Shown here in pieces: positions 11,935 to 23,408 of a DNA stretch of 64,000 nt. Positions within the stretch are counted from its first letter, which is position 1. Each line of letters begins with the position of its first letter. This DNA comes from Inia geoffrensis. Lineage: Eukaryota > Chordata > Mammalia > Artiodactyla > Iniidae. Where the stretch lies: positions 115,979,315 through 116,043,314 of the forward strand of contig CM070900.1 of the NCBI GenBank assembly GCA_036417435.1, given 5' to 3'. The notes below the pieces were generated by a model. That model saw only the letters and a program-made list of their open reading frames with translations, made no database searches and had not been told where the DNA came from. The translations under genes and the position numbers were made by a program.

Positions 11935-12540
11935 ACTGCATTTTCCAAAGATGGCCACAACTGTAGATTCTGATCCCACGTGCTCTTCTGCAGTGTGACC
12001 TTGCTACTCCCCGTCAAATTACAGTCTTTGTCTCTTCCTCTGGAATCTGGTCTGGCCTTAGTGACTCTTGAAACCAATACAATGAGATAGGAAGTACACT
12101 GCATGACTTCTAAGGCTGGGTCAGGGGAGCCTTGAGGCTTCTTCTTTGGCCTCCTGGACCACTTACCCTCTGGCTGTTCACTCTCCAGTTGCTCCCTTTT
12201 GGATTCCACAATTTTAAGAGACCCAAACTACATGGAGAGGCCACAGGACATGCTCTGTTGATAGTCACAGCTGAGCCCAGACATGGAGTTATTCCACCCA
12301 GGAAACATACATAAATGAAGCAGCTTTCAGATTTTTATACCCTCTAGCAACACTAGTCACCTCCAGCCATTTGAGTTTCCTGATTAAGGCCCCAGACATA
12401 ATCAAGTATTCTTGACAAAAGTATATCCAGTCTGTCTTGTCTTGGCCCATAGATATTTTGAGCTTAATAAAGTGGTTGTTGTTTTATGATACTAGAATTG
12501 GGTGGTTTTTTTTTAACAAAGCAGCTATCAGACATATTAG
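11935..12540 (+). mobile_element. MaLR/MLT1-type solo LTR, sense
   Basis: An LTR of the mammalian-apparent LTR retrotransposon group. The 3' part shows the tell-tale order AGCCATTTGAGTTTCC, AAGGCCCCAGACATAA, an AATAAA-type signal (near 12467) in GAGCTTAATAAAGTGGTTGT, and TTTTATGATACTAGAATTGG. No internal retroviral genes flank it, so it is a solo LTR. The 5' boundary is approximate, and the subfamily is not determined. Confidence 0.65.
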
Positions 12541-13052
12541 TACTAGTGATTTTATTTTCTGTTACTCAAGTCTTAGTGAGTTACCTGATTCTGCCTGCCA
12601 AAGATCAAAATAGTAGTTCCAAAATTCCATAAAATGCTATTCCCGAATGAATACTTACTATCACACAAATCTGATTCCTGAAAAGAAAACTTTCAAAGTT
12701 ATTTTAATTAATAATGGAAAAGACGTAATGATTAGGTCACTCAAATTACTGTACCTGAATACTGAACACTTCCTCCATTTCCCACTCCAGCTCCTCAAAA
12801 TGGGAAATTTAACAACTTAAGAATGAAAAGTTTTATTAGTCTTTCCTAATAACTACCTAACTGGCTAGTGACTATTAATACTTTATAGGTGTGACAATAC
12901 AGACACAAACTCTACAGGACTTGATTTACTTCAGATTTATGATAATGCAAATAGTAATACTTGATTAACTGCTGCTGTTTAAATTTGCAGACCCAAATAA
13001 TTCACTCTGAACTCAAAGAGATTTTTAATTAACTACTACTATAGAGTATGTG
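12541..13052. other. No recognisable feature
   Basis: AT-rich sequence without open frames or repeat wording that I can place. Confidence 0.35.
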
Positions 13053-13590
13053 ATGGTTAATTTTATGTGTCATCTTGACTGGGCTTAGAGATGTCCAGAT
13101 AGCTGGTAAAACATTATTTATGAGCTTGTCTATGAGGGACTCTCTGGAAGAGATTAGTATTTGAATCCCTAGACAGAGTAAAGAAGATTGTCTTTAAGGA
13201 TAGAGGACATAATCCAATCCACTGAGGACTGAATGGAACCAAAATGTGGAGGAAGGGCAAGTTTGCTCTCTCTGCTTGAGCTGAGACATCCATCCTCTCC
13301 TGCCTTGGTTCTCAGGCTTTCACATTCAGACCAAGGTTTATACTACTGGCCCCTTGGTTCCCAGACCTTTGGACTGAGACTTAACACCATCAGCTCCCCT
13401 AGTCTTCAGGCCTTCTGACTTGGACTGAATTACGTTACACCACTGGCTTTCCTGGCTCTACACCTTTCACCAGGCAGATCATGGGAATTCTTGGTCTCCA
13501 AAATCAGTGAGCCAATTCCTATAACAAGCAAACAAACAAATAAATAGCCTTTTTGTTCTATTTCTCTGGAGAACCCTGATTAATACAGGG
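13053..13590 (+). mobile_element. LTR-like interspersed repeat (TG...CA ends)
   Basis: It starts TGATGGTTAATTTTATGTGT and ends TCTGGAGAACCCTGATTAAT followed by ACA, giving TG...CA termini. Inside are CAGAGTAAAGAAGATTG, AATCCAATCCACTGAGGACT and GTGAGCCAATTCCTATAACA. This combination is a common mammalian repeat that I recognise by wording but cannot name with certainty. No internal retroviral coding region lies beside it. Confidence 0.65.
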
Positions 13591-14054
13591 TTCTCATATC
13601 AGAGTTCTCATAATAAGTTTTAACATAATAATTTCTTTATTGCTGTGTCATTTTTCCCTATCATATAGATCATCCCTAAACAATTTTAGTCATAAACAAT
13701 GCGGCCCAAGTAGACACAGGTTAGAGATTATAGTCTCTAGCTTCTAATTGTCATCCTTGACTAGAGTGAAATATAGATAGATTTTATTCCCCCCTTTGCC
13801 CAAATTGATTTGGTAGAATACATGTTTTGAGTGCTGGGGAAAAGCAAAGAGCCTATAACTTCTGGAAATAATTTGTTTACAATACAACTCTCCGTATATA
13901 ATATTCCCTAAAATTGTTTGGTCATAACTGTCTTCATCGGTGCTATCAACATTTGAAGATTGTGATTTTTTTTTTTTTGTTACATTTGATTAGCCCTTGG
14001 ATCCCATCTGTTCTTCCACATTCCAAAGATGTTATATGCTTATATGCATGTATG
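13591..14054. other. No recognisable feature
   Basis: Unique-looking AT-rich sequence. A T-run lies at 13967-13978. Confidence 0.35.
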
Positions 14055-14057
14055 TGT

Positions 14058-14094
<37 letters not shown>

Positions 14095-14096
14095 GG
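14055..14096. repeat. Composite (TA)n(TG)n microsatellite
   Basis: TA repeats (about 14060-14085) run into TG repeats (14084-14094). Open frames drawn through it on both strands are repeat artefacts. Confidence 0.95.
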
Positions 14097-15480
14097 TATA
14101 TGTACAAATATATGTGAATAATTATGCAAACCATATAGTACAGCAGGTAATTTAGCTTTATCTCTATATCTAGAATTTCATAAAACACATTGAAATAAAT
14201 ATTAAAAAACAGAACTAGGAATAGTCAGCATAAATCTATTAAGATTCTTTGTAAAGTGAATGGCATGTTTGTTTATATCAGCGTTTTCTTTAATATTTTA
14301 TTGCCTAGTGGAAAGCAAAAGAATAATTTAAATATATGTTCCTTCAAATGGTAAAACCAAGCATTAAGTGCCATTTGCCTTCGCTTTATACGGCTTCTTG
14401 GTTCTGAATACATGCTAAAATGAAATTTTTGATGCATCGATTTCTATTTTTCTTTTACTCCAAGAAGTCAGATTAATAAGAGCCTTTAGCTGATGGGAAA
14501 TAAGTCAAGCCCTGGATGTAGTTAACATTCAAATTAAAAGAACAATTTGGCAATTGATCTGCCATTAGGAAGAAAAAATGGACAGGAAAAAACCCAGGGC
14601 CTGGAAACAAATTTGTCTTTCTTAAATGCTCACTTTCAAGTGTGTCTGGTTTCTAGCCCAGTTTGTATCAGAAGGGATCAATTTTTCCCCCTTTTCCCTG
14701 TTCTACTTTTGCACTGGTATTGTCTGAATCCCAGAGTGAGCAGCAATACATCATCCTCCTTCAACATCTGCTAGAGCCCCCTCTCCTCCTAATCTGCCCA
14801 GATCCCCAAAGCCTTTTCCACCTGCTATAGAGCCAAATGCTCATTATAGCACACAGCTACGCCCTTCACTGTCTTTCCTCCCAGATCCTCAAGGTTAACG
14901 TGGAACAATGACTATTATTAAGTGGGGGCTTTAGGAATATAAAAGCAGACCAGGCAAGGAGAAAGGGGGAGGGGTGGCAGAAGCACTGGGTATGATGCCA
15001 GGAGAGCTGGCAGGAAAGAGCTGCTAGAAAGCTGTGGCCAATTTTCCAGTCGAAACATGAGTCACTGAACAGAGATGCCCTAGAAATAAATAGCTTCCCT
15101 GTTCATTGCCCAGTACAAGCAGAGACCACACCCTCCAGTGGTTTTCTGTTAGGGCACTTTGGGGTATGGCTTTGAGCAGCTAGTGGAGAAATGGAGATAA
15201 AAATGGTTAGTTTTGAGGGGGCTGGCAAGTCTAGAAGTTGTGTTTACTGCTTGGCCAACTGTAAATTGTAAGCAATTGGAAGTTGTTCTGTCTCCTCTTT
15301 TTTCTTCAAACCACGAACCTGTCCCTTCTGCTTGCATCATCAGACCAGCCACCAATGGAAAATGTGAGGCTCATTAGATTAAGCTGCTTAGAAAACAGAG
15401 AAATTCAGAAATCTCTCTGATACTCTGTATTCATCTTATATTATCATGGGACCTGAAAAAAATATAAAAAGGAATCTAAT
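14097..15480. other. Mostly unique sequence; GC-richer from about 14545
   Basis: No repeat family recognised. From about 14545 to 15960 the composition is more balanced than the window average. A TATAAAAG motif at 14938-14945 is followed by a purine/G-rich stretch (about 14957-14980), and a second TATAAAAC motif lies at 15800-15807. No long open frame or splice-bounded exon is convincing. This could be a conserved regulatory or untranslated region, but that is inference. Confidence 0.35.
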
Positions 15481-15483
15481 CAT

Positions 15484-15511
15484 GGGGGGCAGGGAGGGGA
15501 GTAGGGGGAAG
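15484..15511 (+). other. G-rich run with G-quadruplex pattern
   Basis: Four G blocks (6, 3, 4 and 5 G) separated by CA, A and AGTA fit the G3+N1-7 pattern for an intramolecular G-quadruplex on the + strand. Confidence 0.6.
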
Positions 15512-15514
15512 AGG

Positions 15515-16300
15515 CAGCTTTAATTTAAGTTTCCTGCCTTTAGCAGCTGTGTACCTCACTCCCAGATGCCATACTTGGTGCGATTTCCTTTTAGTTTTTT
15601 AGGAGATATTTTAAGAAGTTAAGTGCTGTTTCCTCAGTGACATTCATGGGGATGATCTTGATAAACCACATGAATGCCGGCTGGCCTGTGGCAGAGTTGG
15701 CCAGCTCTGCCCTAGACATGCTCTCCTGTTGATGGACTTTTGGGCAATGTCTCCAGCAGGATCAAGTCACTCCCGTTGCTCTTCAGTTCCCGGAAAAAGT
15801 ATAAAACCACAGATTCCCCCAAAGGCTACCTAGTAAAATTTTCTTACCTCCACAACCCTGAGCCCTAAGGAAGTTTGTCACTCTCCTATGGCCACACAGT
15901 GTGCTGATCTAAATAAAGCAGAGGCCGCCTACTTCTATGACTACTCTAGCCAAGAGACTGGAGGGGTTGAATGAGCTCTCATTAATAAAAACAGTTAAGT
16001 GTAAAACTGCCTGGGCTGATAGAGAAGGAGCTTCTAACTTGCTTTATGAAATGACAGTGCACCTAAACTGTCAGACTTACACTTAGAAGATTATTATACT
16101 TCCCTTTTCTTTTTTTAAAATCCAGGTTTGAAAGTTACAACTTATTCTGGATAGACAGCTTTTTAAAAACTAGTAAAAAAGGAGGGTTAAAAGTTTTTCA
16201 TTTTCACTTGGATTGATCAAGATACTAGATCTTTGCTGTGGGTTTGTATAGGATAGAAAAGTAACTAAAGTTTAACTAAATGATGGACATTTCAGAAACA
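15515..16300. other. No recognisable repeat or gene
   Basis: Unique-looking sequence that continues the balanced-composition stretch to about 15960, then becomes AT-rich. Confidence 0.35.
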
Positions 16301-16945
16301 TACTTTTTCAACAGCATTATTGAGATATCGGTGACATTAAAAAATTGTATATATTTAAGGTTTGATGTTTTGATATACATATACATTCTGAATTATCATG
16401 ACAATCAAGCTAATTAGCATATCCATCACACCTTGTGTGGGTGTGGTGAGAAGACTTAAGATCTATCTTCTTAGCAAATTTAAGTGTACAATATAGTATT
16501 GTTAACTATAATCACCATGCTGTATAGTAGATCTCCAGAACTTTTTGATTTTACACAACTGAAGCTCTGTACCCTTTCACCGGAATCATCCCATTTTCCC
16601 TTCCCCTAGAATCTTGACAATCACCATCGTACTCTGCTTCTATAAGTTTGACTATTTTAGATTCTACACTTAAGAGAAATCATACAGTATTTGTCTTTCT
16701 ATGTCTTGCTTATTTTACTTGGCATAATGTCTTCCAGCTCAATCCATGTTGTAAATTACAGAATTTTCTTCTTTTTGAAGACTGAATAGTAGTCCATTGT
16801 GTGTATATTTGTGTGTGTATATATATATGTATATATTTCACATTTTCTTTATCCATTCATCCATTGAAGGACATTTTGGCATTTATGTTGTTGCCATATG
16901 TTGGGTATTGTGAATAATGCTTCAACGAACATAACCTTGAAAGTC
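16300..16945 (-). mobile_element. Old antisense L1 (3'UTR plus end of ORF2)
   Basis: Read on the + strand, it opens with TTATTGAGATATCGGTGACA, continues with GTGAGAAGACTTAAGATCTA, ATAATCACCATGCTGTATAG and TCATACAGTATTTGTCTTTC, and reaches TTCTTTATCCATTCATCCAT, the reverse complement of the ORF2 end. Divergence is high, so the copy is old. It is interrupted downstream by the microsatellite at 16973. The same element type is seen in shorter form at 6017-6245. Confidence 0.85.
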
Positions 16946-16972
16946 TAAATTCTAAACCTTATCCTAGACATT

Positions 16973-16975
16973 ATG

Positions 16976-17007
<32 letters not shown>

Positions 17008-17037
17008 TACACACACACATATATATATATATATATA
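16973..17037. repeat. Composite (TA)n(CA)n(TA)n microsatellite
   Basis: TA repeats flank a CA tract broken once by TA, then TA repeats again up to 17036. Confidence 0.95.
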
Positions 17038-17204
17038 AGCCTCTACCCCTGTTGCTTTACTACCTTCATTTTAAGATTGAGAGGAAGTAAGTAAATGTTA
17101 GCATGGAATGCTTTATGTAAGTGTAGCTTTATATGGAAGTTACAAAAATTAGGGAAAAATAGTTTTTTATCTAGGGAAATCTTAAAAGCATTTGATACTA
17201 TAGA

Positions 17205-17410
17205 AGCATGATCCTAGTTCTTTCATTGGCTTATGTAGTAATATTAAGCAAGTATTATTTTACCTTCCTGGCTCTTTTTTTCTCTTATGAAAAGAGGGTA
17301 GCAATACTATTTTACCTACCTCATAGAGTTATTGTAAGGATTAAGTGAGTTGGTTTGGGAAGATGCTAGGAACATAGCAAAAGATCAGTGAACTTCAACT
17401 GGTATTAGTC
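17205..17410 (+). repeat. MIR-type SINE, sense
   Basis: GAGGGTAGCAATACTATTTT, ACCTACCTCATAGAGTTATT, GTAAGGATTAAGTGAGTTGG and AGATGCTAGGAACATAGC follow the MIR order closely. Confidence 0.75.
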
Positions 17411-17637
17411 TATTCTAAGACATATGCAAGGTGCTTAAAATTTTTCCAAACAACTGTTTCTTTGCTCCTTCGTTTTCTTCTTTCATTTCTTCCTGCTTGT
17501 TTATTACTATTCAAACCATATAGTGAGTAGGATTCTGCTTTGAAACTCTATAAAGTTTCAAAATCTTAAATTAGACTACAATTGAATATTATTCTGTAAG
17601 TACCCCCACAAAGGGTGGGGGAGGGAATCAATGACTG

Positions 17638-17906
17638 CGTCTTAATCAGCTTGGGCTCCCATAACAAAATACTATAGACTGAGTGGCTTAAACAACAGAA
17701 ATTTATTTTCCCACATTTCTGGAGGAGATTGAAAGCTCTCTGGTGTCTCTGCTTATTAGGGCACTAATCCCATCATGAGGGCACTACCCTCATGACCTCA
17801 TCTAAACCTAGTTATTTCCCAAAGGTCCCATCTTTAAATACCATCACACTGGGAACTAGGGCTTCAAATATGAATTTAGGAGGGACACAATTCAGCCCAT
17901 AGCAGA
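17638..17906 (-). mobile_element. MaLR (MST/MLT1-like) LTR, antisense, internally deleted
   Basis: Read on +, it shows GGGCTCCCATAACAAAATAC, GGCTTAAACAACAGAAATTT, CACTAATCCCATCATGAGGG, TGACCTCATCTAAACC, TAAATACCATCACACTGGGA and GACACAATTCAGCCCATAGC. That is the reverse complement of a MaLR LTR. The middle section normally found between the GGAGGAGATTG stretch and the GAGCTCTC... block appears to be missing, so the copy is short (about 270 bp). Confidence 0.85.
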
Positions 17907-19199
17907 CTCTTGTTTTAAAATCTGAGACCTGATTTTATCAGATTGATAGCAAGGTTTTCAATGGAACCAATAAACCTTGATCACCAAGATTCCACATTGT
18001 AAGACATTTTAATATTACAACTGCAACTTACAGTTTGATTAGTTCTATACGTTATTTTGGCCAGATTCTTCTTTTTTTCACAAGGAGCCCCTTCAGACTC
18101 CTCCATTAAGCATTAAGCACAATTACCAGTCTGACACAAATTCTGGACTTTTCTCTCCACTGTTTTCTTAATCTTTCTTCAGCTATAGCTTTATCTTATC
18201 TACCAATCTCCTCCCTCCTCACCTAGGGCTCACTTTATCCTACTCAGTCTTAGTCAATATAATCTGAGTCTCCCTTTAGCAGCTCCGGAAATCTTGCCTT
18301 TATTTAAACCCCTTATTATTACATCTCTTGTCTTGTTGCTTTTTCTCAGAACTCTGCATTTTGGATTTCTTGACCACTTCTCTTTTCAACTTTTTAGGAA
18401 ACCTCAGCTTTCCTGACACTTTCTTTCCAGATTCTCCTCCAATGCTTCTCACCATTCTTCTGCTCCTCTTACAAACCTAAACCTAGGCATTCCCCTAAGG
18501 CCTCTTGCCTTCACCCCTATTCCCAGCGATTTTAGTGAAATCATCCACTTTTGAAAGTTTTACTTTCACCTTTATGAAGATGACATTGGACTCTTTTTCC
18601 TTGCTCTAACTTTGTAACTCCAGACTTTAAGACTCAGGCCATTATCAGGAGCCCCAGGCTTGAGGGAAGATCAGGCCTAGGAACTGGGAACATGAGAAGG
18701 ACAGGGCAGGGAGGAAGGAGATGTGAAGTTTTTATTGGTGACAGAACACTTAAATAATAAAGACAATTCTCTTTGATAACCGTCTTAGCTGATTCATGAT
18801 CTGGCCACCGATGTTATTTAACACTTTTAACTACTCCTTCCAGGAGAAAAAAACTCAGACTCCCTCTGCTTCCCTGTGTCACAGTCACACTGCTGCAGCT
18901 GACTCACTTTTCCAGGTGCCACTTGGATGTTTCCTAAATAGTACGTGTGTACGGTTAATTTTACCATATTTGTCTTATTTTTTTTACCATCCCCATATTT
19001 TATGTTAGTAGTTTAATCTCTCTACCAGAAATCCAAGCTCAAATCTTCTTAGTGTCCCTGCATTCTCCTAGATTCACACATATTTAATGGTCCTCATGCT
19101 CTCTGATTCTCTTGGAATTTCTCTTGTGTCCAACGCCTCCATTTAATTTCCTTATTTTGTCCTTATTTTGTTTAGAGTTTTATTTTACTTTTTACCCAT
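17907..19199. other. No firm feature; pyrimidine-rich around 18060-18500
   Basis: CT-rich text dominates 18060-18500 and may belong to a decayed L2 or LTR, but I cannot place it. No coding frame of interest. Confidence 0.3.
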
Positions 19200-19860
19200 T
19201 TTACTGTATTCTCTCCCTAAATGACGCCTCTCCTGGTCATCCTATCTTGTCTGCTCATTCCTGTCTCCTAGTTCATTGTTGTAAGCCACTCCTTTTCTCA
19301 TACCTTAATCCTCTTCAGTGGGTCCTCACTGCCTATCCAACAAACCCTAAGGCTTGACCTTGGCTTTCAAGCCCTTCAGCAGATCAGGTTGTACCTAATT
19401 TTTATGCACCCAGAAGTTCCCTTCCATCACCCTACACTGTTAAATTATACTTACCATTCTTGAATGAATTTGGTTAGTCACGCCTTGGTGATGCTGCTGC
19501 CTTCATGTGGTCAAAAGGCTTCTCCACTTTTCCCACTTGGTGAAATGTTCTTTCCTTCAAAGGGCAATCCAGATGTCAAGCTCAGATGAAATCTTCCCTT
19601 TTTCTACCTGCCAAAGCTTTTATAGTTACATACACATACACAAAGACACACACGTTTTAAAACTTAAATTTCTTATAGTATTTGACCTTAAGCTACAGTT
19701 ATTTTTGCCCCCTCCTTATCTCCTCTAATATATTAGGTATATCTTTGTGTCCAGAACCAGATCTTATTTTTACCTTCCTCCTTCTCCACCACCAAATAAA
19801 ACTGCCTGGCTCCATAAATATCTGTTCAAATAATGTAGATTAAATCTTGATAAATATCTT
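19200..19860 (+). repeat. L2 LINE 3' portion, sense, diverged
   Basis: The pattern CTTCAGTGGGTCCTCACTGC (19313-19332), AAACCCTAAGGCTTGACCTT, TTCAAGCCC, GGTGAAATGTTCTTTCCTTC and GATGAAATCTTCCC follows the L2 ORF end and 3' region. Heavily mutated; the boundaries are approximate. Confidence 0.6.
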
Positions 19861-21029
19861 TTGAATAAATGTAAAATAAAATAATTAAATTACTACTAGG
19901 AAAAATTCTGGGCTTTAATTACTACATGTTACTTCTTAGGTGATAGACTATTTAAAATAATTATGATGGTTAGAGGAAGCAGCCTTTAGTTTTCTGAATG
20001 CATTTTATTGGTAGAATGACATGATATGGGCAGCTGCATCCTTCTGTTTCTAAAAATCTCCATGTTTGCATGTAAAATGGGTAACTCTAATTTTGTTTGC
20101 ATGGCTATACATATCTGCATTAGGAGGAATGAAATTTTGAATAGCAAAATAACTTTTTTAAAAAAATAAGAGAATATGGCTAAAATTTAGTCATATTTAA
20201 TCTGTAATGGAATCATATCAATCAGTTAATGTCATAACGTTAATCTGGAGTATACAGTTCATTTAATGAAGACAATAAAAATTAAAGAGTCTATACTGAA
20301 TAATTGTTTTTGACAAGAAATAAGATTATTTCTAAAAACAAATGTTAATAAAAACTTTCTGCTACTTAATAATTTAATAAGCCATATGTAAGGCAAAGTT
20401 TGTTTTGTTTCGTTTTGAGACATAGGAAATTTTTATGATCAAAACCAATTTCCTTAATAGAGATTACAAAGTCTTTATCTTCCCTCAGTTCCACCAAAGT
20501 CCAAGAAACTTCTAGTATTATGAAGGAATAACTATGTAGAAAGTTTGGGGCTTAAACATGCATTAAAACCTTGTAAGAAAAGCCAGTTATTTCATGGTAT
20601 CCAGGAGATACATCATCAGCAAAACACACATTATAAAAATCTATACTTAGTAATTTTTTAAAAGAGAGAAGAGAAGCTGGGTGATGTCAGGGCAGCTGTG
20701 GGTGGCCATGCTTGGGAGAGCCCATGAAAGGCCTCGGTCTACTGCAGGGAGGTTTCAGTATGGGTGACAGACTATTTCCATGTGTGTTTCCTTTCAGTTG
20801 ATACCTTCCGGTAAGGCTTCCTGTGTGCCACCAGAGCACTCACCTCCACCACCCACAGCAGTTTCTTGATTTGAATTAGGTTTCATAGAGTGGGGGGGTC
20901 ATGGGAATGTGGTTCAACACCCAGATATCTGAGAATGTAGTGAAGCCCTGATTATTGAATTCAAAGATTCTCATCATGGCCAAAAGAAGTTTTCATCAAG
21001 AAAAAACAAGAATCCATAGAACTTAAACA
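19861..21029. other. No recognisable feature
   Basis: AT-rich up to 20650, then a balanced stretch at 20670-20880 that I could not assign. Confidence 0.35.
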
Positions 21030-21190
21030 TATGACTTTAGATCCTTAAGTTGGAAGGGATATTCTAACTTTGTGATTTTGCAGATGAGGAAATGGAGACT
21101 GAGAGAAGGTAAATAACTTCCTCAAGGTAGAATCACAAGGTGAACATAGGCTTCCTGACTTTTAGTCATTTGACCTCAGAGTTTGACTCC
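21030..21190 (-). repeat. MIR-family SINE, antisense
   Basis: TTGGAAGGGATATTCTAACT, GCAGATGAGGAAATGGAGAC, GAGAGAAGGTAAATAACTTC and GGCTTCCTGACTTTTAGTC follow the antisense order of a MIR-family SINE. Confidence 0.65.
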
Positions 21191-22216
21191 TCTAAAGAAA
21201 AGTATCACCTCAATATTAAGCACTTGAATGTCACATTTAATACCGTTAGTGAAAACTACATTTTTCCCTGAAAAAGCAAGAACGTGTCAAATTAAAATGG
21301 GCCATAATTTGGTTATGTATGATTTAGTTCTTAGAACCCCCAAAAGATTATGTAAATATTATTTATATAAAATAGATGTAATTTCTAAATGCTAAAATTA
21401 TAAATGATGGGATGAGATGAAATATATCTAAATTGCTATTGGAAGTTATTGGGATAAGCCTCACACAACTATAAAACGTCCTCTAAAAATTGACTTGTTT
21501 TTCCTTACATGTTATTTTCCCGAATGAGTTCATGTAGGGTGAAAAAGCGTTAGTGGAAATTATCTTTGTCATACACTTGAAAAGGCAGAGAGGCAAATCA
21601 GAAAAAGGATAGATTTAAATTATTTTTAAATCTGTCTCCTGTGTGGCTTTGTTTAAACATCCTCAGGCCAGGTGAGATCAATCATTAAATAAACTTCTAT
21701 CTTAATACAAGGAAGGCAAAGTGATTTTCAACTTCAGTATTACCTTAATTTGTGCATAAATATCCTTTAGTCAAAGGAAATGAAAAAGAGTGCAGAATAT
21801 GTTATTGAAATACACCTACCTCGTCAGTAATCAGTAGTTGTTAAGAGATTGATGACCTTCTGGGTTATGACTATATCTCGTCACTATAATGGTTACCTAT
21901 TAGGGGTCTAAGTCTCTCCTTAGAAAAATATATAGTTGGTGTAGGCTAAAGGAAAGAATCCAGACTTTCAAATATAAGCCCAAGAAATTTGTGAAAAGCT
22001 GTAGTCAAATATCTTACTAGCCAAATTAGCTGGAGTAGAGAGTTCCGAAAGAGATATCCAATATGAACTGGAGTGGGCAAAAATTAGAAAGAGGGCAAAT
22101 GTCATTTTCATAAGACATAAAAGTCTGATGATTGAGCCAGTGGAAAAGAAGGAATAAAATATCGTTGTGAAAGAATGATTACTAGAAGCTGCAGGACAAT
22201 AGAGAAAAGAATGATT
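21191..22216. other. No recognisable feature
   Basis: AT-rich unique-looking sequence up to the target-site duplication of the next L1. Confidence 0.35.
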
Positions 22217-22229
22217 AAAAATCTAGTGC

Positions 22230-22640
22230 GTATCAGTTTACATTCCCACCAACAGTGCAAAGAGGGTTCCCTTTTCTCCACACCCTCTCCAGCATTTATT
22301 GTTTGTAGATTTTTTGATGATGGCCATTCTGACTGGTGTGAGGTGATACCTCATTGTAGTTTTGATTTGCATTTCTCTAATCATTAGTGATGTTGAGCAT
22401 CCTTTCATGTGTCTGTTGGCAATCTGTATATCTTCTTTGGAGAAATGTCTATTTAGGTCTTCTGCCCATTTTTGGATTGGGTTGTTTGCTTTTTTGAGAT
22501 TGAGCTGTATGAGCTGCTTGTAAAATTTGGAGATTAATCCTTTGTCAGTTGTTTCATTTGCAAATATTTTCTCCCATTCTGAGGGTTGTCTTTTCGTCTT
22601 GGTTATGGTTTCCTTTGCTGTGCAAAAGCTTTTAAGTTTT
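22230..22640 (-). pseudogene. Inverted piece of L1 ORF2 C-terminal region
   Basis: Read on the - strand this gives an open frame (22238-22663) of about 140 codons. It holds the [21 protein letters not shown] and [12 protein letters not shown] segments of ORF2, homologous to about 4866-5270 of the first L1. It lacks a start context and a promoter, and it reads away from its own 3' half, so it is only a fragment. Confidence 0.9.
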
Positions 22641-23028
22641 GGAATGTAAGTTGATACAGCCACTATGGAGAACAGTATGGAGGTTCCTTAAAAAACTAAG
22701 AATAGAACTACCATACCACCCAGCAGTCCCACTACTGAGCATATACCCTGAGAAAACCATAATTCAAAAAGAGTCATGTACTACAATGTTCTTCGCAGCT
22801 CTATTTACAGTAGCCAGGACATGGAAGCAACCTAAGTGTCCATCAACAGATGAATGGATAAAGAAGATGTGGCACATATCTACAATGGAATATTACTCAG
22901 CCATGAAAAGAAACGAAATTGAGTTATTTGTAGTGAGGTGGATGGACCTAGAGACTATCATACAGAGTGAAGTAAGTCAGAAAAAGAAAAATAAATACCA
23001 TATGCTAACACATATATATAGAATCTGA
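22641..23028 (+). pseudogene. L1 ORF2 C-terminal fragment, sense
   Basis: An uninterrupted frame continues ORF2 from the ECKLIQPLW segment through [24 protein letters not shown] and STMEYYSAMK to the stop at 23026-23028. Unlike the first L1, the TMEYY segment is followed by Ser rather than a stop, consistent with a younger insertion. It encodes no catalytic domain. Confidence 0.9.
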
Positions 23029-23400
23029 AAAAATAAATGCTTCTGAAGAACCTAGGGGCAGGACAGGAATAAAGATGCAGATGTAGAGAATGGACTTGAG
23101 GACACAGCAAGGGGGAAGGGTAAGCTGGGACGAAGTGAGAGAGTGGCATGGACTTATATATACTACCAAATGTAAAATAGCTAGTGGGAAGCAGCCACAT
23201 AGCACAGGGAGATCGGCTCGCTGCTTTGTGACCACCTAGAGGGGTGGGATAGGGAGGGTGGGAGGGAGACGCAAGAGGGAGGAGATATGGGGATATGTGT
23301 ATGTGTATAGCTGATTCACTTTTTTATAAAGCAGAAACTAACACACCATTGTAAAGCAATTATACTCCAATAAAGATGCTAAAAAAAAAAAAAAAAAAAA
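23029..23400 (+). mobile_element. L1 3'UTR and poly(A) tail
   Basis: Nearly the same 3'UTR as 5633-6016, with the G-rich tract at 23240-23268, the AATAAA signal and a pure 20-A tail. Confidence 0.92.
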
Positions 23401-23408
23401 CCTAGTGC

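Larger units (their letters stand above)
22217..23408 (+). mobile_element. 5'-inverted (twin-primed) L1 insertion with target-site duplication
   Basis: The insertion has two parts: an antisense segment (22230-22640) and a sense segment (22641-23400) ending in AATAAA (23369-23374) and a 20-A tail (23381-23400). It is bounded by a 13-bp duplication, AAAAATCTAGTGC at 22217-22229 and AAAAACCTAGTGC at 23396-23408, with one mismatch. The left junction reads ATT/AAAAA, so the nicked strand fits the TTTT/AA preference of the L1 endonuclease. Both parts come from the ORF2 C-terminus, and the sense part continues through the 3'UTR. Inversion of the 5' part is the known outcome of twin priming. The element is much less damaged than the L1 at 1-6016. 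Confidence 0.93.

Noticed and set aside
13914..14188. Overlapping frames with Tyr/Ile repeats on both strands
   Set aside because: They are translations of the TA/TG microsatellite.
20780..20830. TTTCCTTTCAG followed 13 bases later by GTAAGG, resembling a micro-exon
   Set aside because: Splice-like pairs this short are frequent by chance, and no neighbouring exon or transcript evidence is visible.
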